In this document: positions 51,601-52,267 of the stretch, in pieces
Layout of the letters: every line of letters starts with the position of its first letter
Position numbering within the stretch: position 1 is the stretch's first letter
Assembly: GCA_038327995.1 (NCBI GenBank)
Contig: JBBQLP010000015.1
Location: 1 to 52,267 of the forward strand
DNA: 52,267 nucleotides
Origin: CAIOYC01 sp038327995
GTDB taxonomy: Bacteria > Pseudomonadota > Alphaproteobacteria > Caulobacterales > Caulobacteraceae
Direction: 5' to 3'
The notes under the pieces: model-generated
Seen by the model: the letters and a program-made list of their open reading frames with translations, nothing else
Databases searched by the model: none
Told to the model about the DNA's origin: nothing
Made by a program: the position numbers and the translations under genes

Positions 51601-52267
51601 CGTTCAGGAAGCGGATGAACTCCTGATGCCGGTGGCGTTGCATGCAACGGCCGATGACCGATCCGTCCAGGACGTTGAGGGCGGCGAACAAGGTGGTCGT
51701 GCCGTGCCGCTTATAGTCGTGGGTCATGGTTCCGGCCCGGCCCTTCTTCATCGGCAGACCCGGCTGGGTGCGGTCCAAGGCCTGGATCTGGGACTTCTCG
51801 TCCACCGACAGGACAATGGCGTGAGCCGGCGGATCGACATAGAGCCCGACGATGTCGCGGACCTTGGCGGCGAACTGCGGGTCGTTCGATAGCTTGAACT
51901 GACGCATCCGATGCGGCTGCAGGCCATGAGAGCGCCAGATGCGCTGGACCGAGCTGACGCTGACACCGGCGAGCCGGGCCATCGCTTCGGCCGTCCAGTG
52001 GGTCGTCTCGCCCGGCGGATCGTTCAGGGTCAGGGCTACCACGCGATCGGCGATCTCAGGCCCAAGAGGGGCGATGCGCGGGGGGCGGGTCTTATCTCTG
52101 AGAAGGCCTTCGACGCCTTCCTCCATAAACCGTTCCTGCCAGCGCCAGACCGCAGTCTTGCTGACGCCGGCCGTCCGCATGATCTCGGACGTGCCCGCGC
52201 CGGCCGCGGTCAGGAGCACGATCCGTGCGCGCCACACGTGCTTCTGGGGGCTGTTACGATCCGCTAC
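51598..52267 (-). mobile_element. 3'-truncated IS630-family insertion sequence, running off the right edge
   Basis: Only the 5' and central parts of an IS630-type element are visible; the element continues past 52267 and its inner end is missing. No terminal inverted repeat is seen at the inner junction (about 51593-51600), so the end was lost by deletion or recombination, not by a clean insertion. The element is fused directly to the M24 peptidase remnant. Confidence 0.8.
51598..52267 (-). pseudogene. IS630-family transposase fragment
   Basis: The frame enters from beyond the window (first visible residues VADRNSPQKHVWRARIVLLT). It carries a helix-turn-helix (TSEIMRTAGVSKTAVWRWQERF), a second HTH-like part (WTAEAMARLAGVSVSSVQRIWRSHGL) and the first catalytic Asp in LSVDEKSQIQALDRTQPGLP. 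Similarity ends after HQEFIRFLNAV at about 51600; the second Asp and the Glu of the DDE triad are absent. Downstream of this the same frame (to 51416) reads the M24 gene out of frame. It cannot be an active transposase as seen. Confidence 0.85.

Noticed and set aside
1..52267. CRISPR arrays, tRNA or rRNA genes, prophage or integrase
   Set aside because: No regular direct repeats, no cloverleaf-like or rRNA sequence and no phage or integrase genes were recognised by eye; a tRNAscan or CRISPR search would confirm.

Overview
The window is high-GC, densely coded chromosomal DNA from an alphaproteobacterium, most likely of the order Caulobacterales (Caulobacter, Phenylobacterium or a relative). 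This assignment is an inference. It rests on the mix of gene families: a CYP153 alkane hydroxylase, NodT-type outer membrane channel, many secreted M1/M2/M13 peptidases, OpgH, and a short Obg lacking the C-terminal extension. It also rests on a palindromic repeat of a kind I associate with this order. I see no rRNA, tRNA, CRISPR array or replication origin. No gene-free stretch exceeds about 250 bases.

Left part (1-8420): the end of a Tyr-rich protein, an adenine deaminase, an NTF2-like protein, a DEAD-box RNA helicase, and a short pyrimidine-degradation operon (rutA, rutB, rutC). The operon runs directly into a secreted M1 metallopeptidase, where rutD-G might have been expected. A palindromic repeat sits between rutB and rutC. 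Region 8428-12453 (minus strand) is an envelope-glucan group: an OpgC-like acyltransferase, a DUF998 membrane protein and the OpgH glucosyltransferase. Then come a 3-oxoacid CoA-transferase pair (scoA/scoB) and a secreted M13 peptidase.

Middle (16364-30351): lipid and acyl-CoA metabolism (CYP153, two divergent class III CoA transferases, a 2,4-dienoyl-CoA reductase-like SDR, a TetR regulator coupled to a quinone-oxidoreductase-like enzyme). It also holds an unusual ATP-grasp ligase/flavin monooxygenase pair with overlapping genes, an ATP-dependent DNA ligase, and two neighbouring small secreted proteins that share a six-cysteine pattern. Housekeeping obg-proB follows.

Right part (31500-52267): a low-GC hypothetical gene, a nitroreductase, a DUF4142 lipoprotein, an M2 dipeptidase, a TadG-like von Willebrand A protein and a 2-oxoglutarate oxygenase. 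Next is a complete tripartite drug-efflux operon (nodT-emrA-emrB) with a divergent TetR gene and a perfect operator-like palindrome. A small exopolysaccharide group follows (glycosyltransferase, GINT1-like protein, acyltransferase, GH5 glycanase). The right edge is decaying: a DUF885 gene with a single-base frameshift, an M24 peptidase that has lost its N-terminus, and a 3'-truncated IS630-family transposase fused to it and running off the window.

The best candidates for something undescribed are the ATP-grasp/monooxygenase pair (21456-23491) and the twin six-cysteine secreted proteins (26246-27048).
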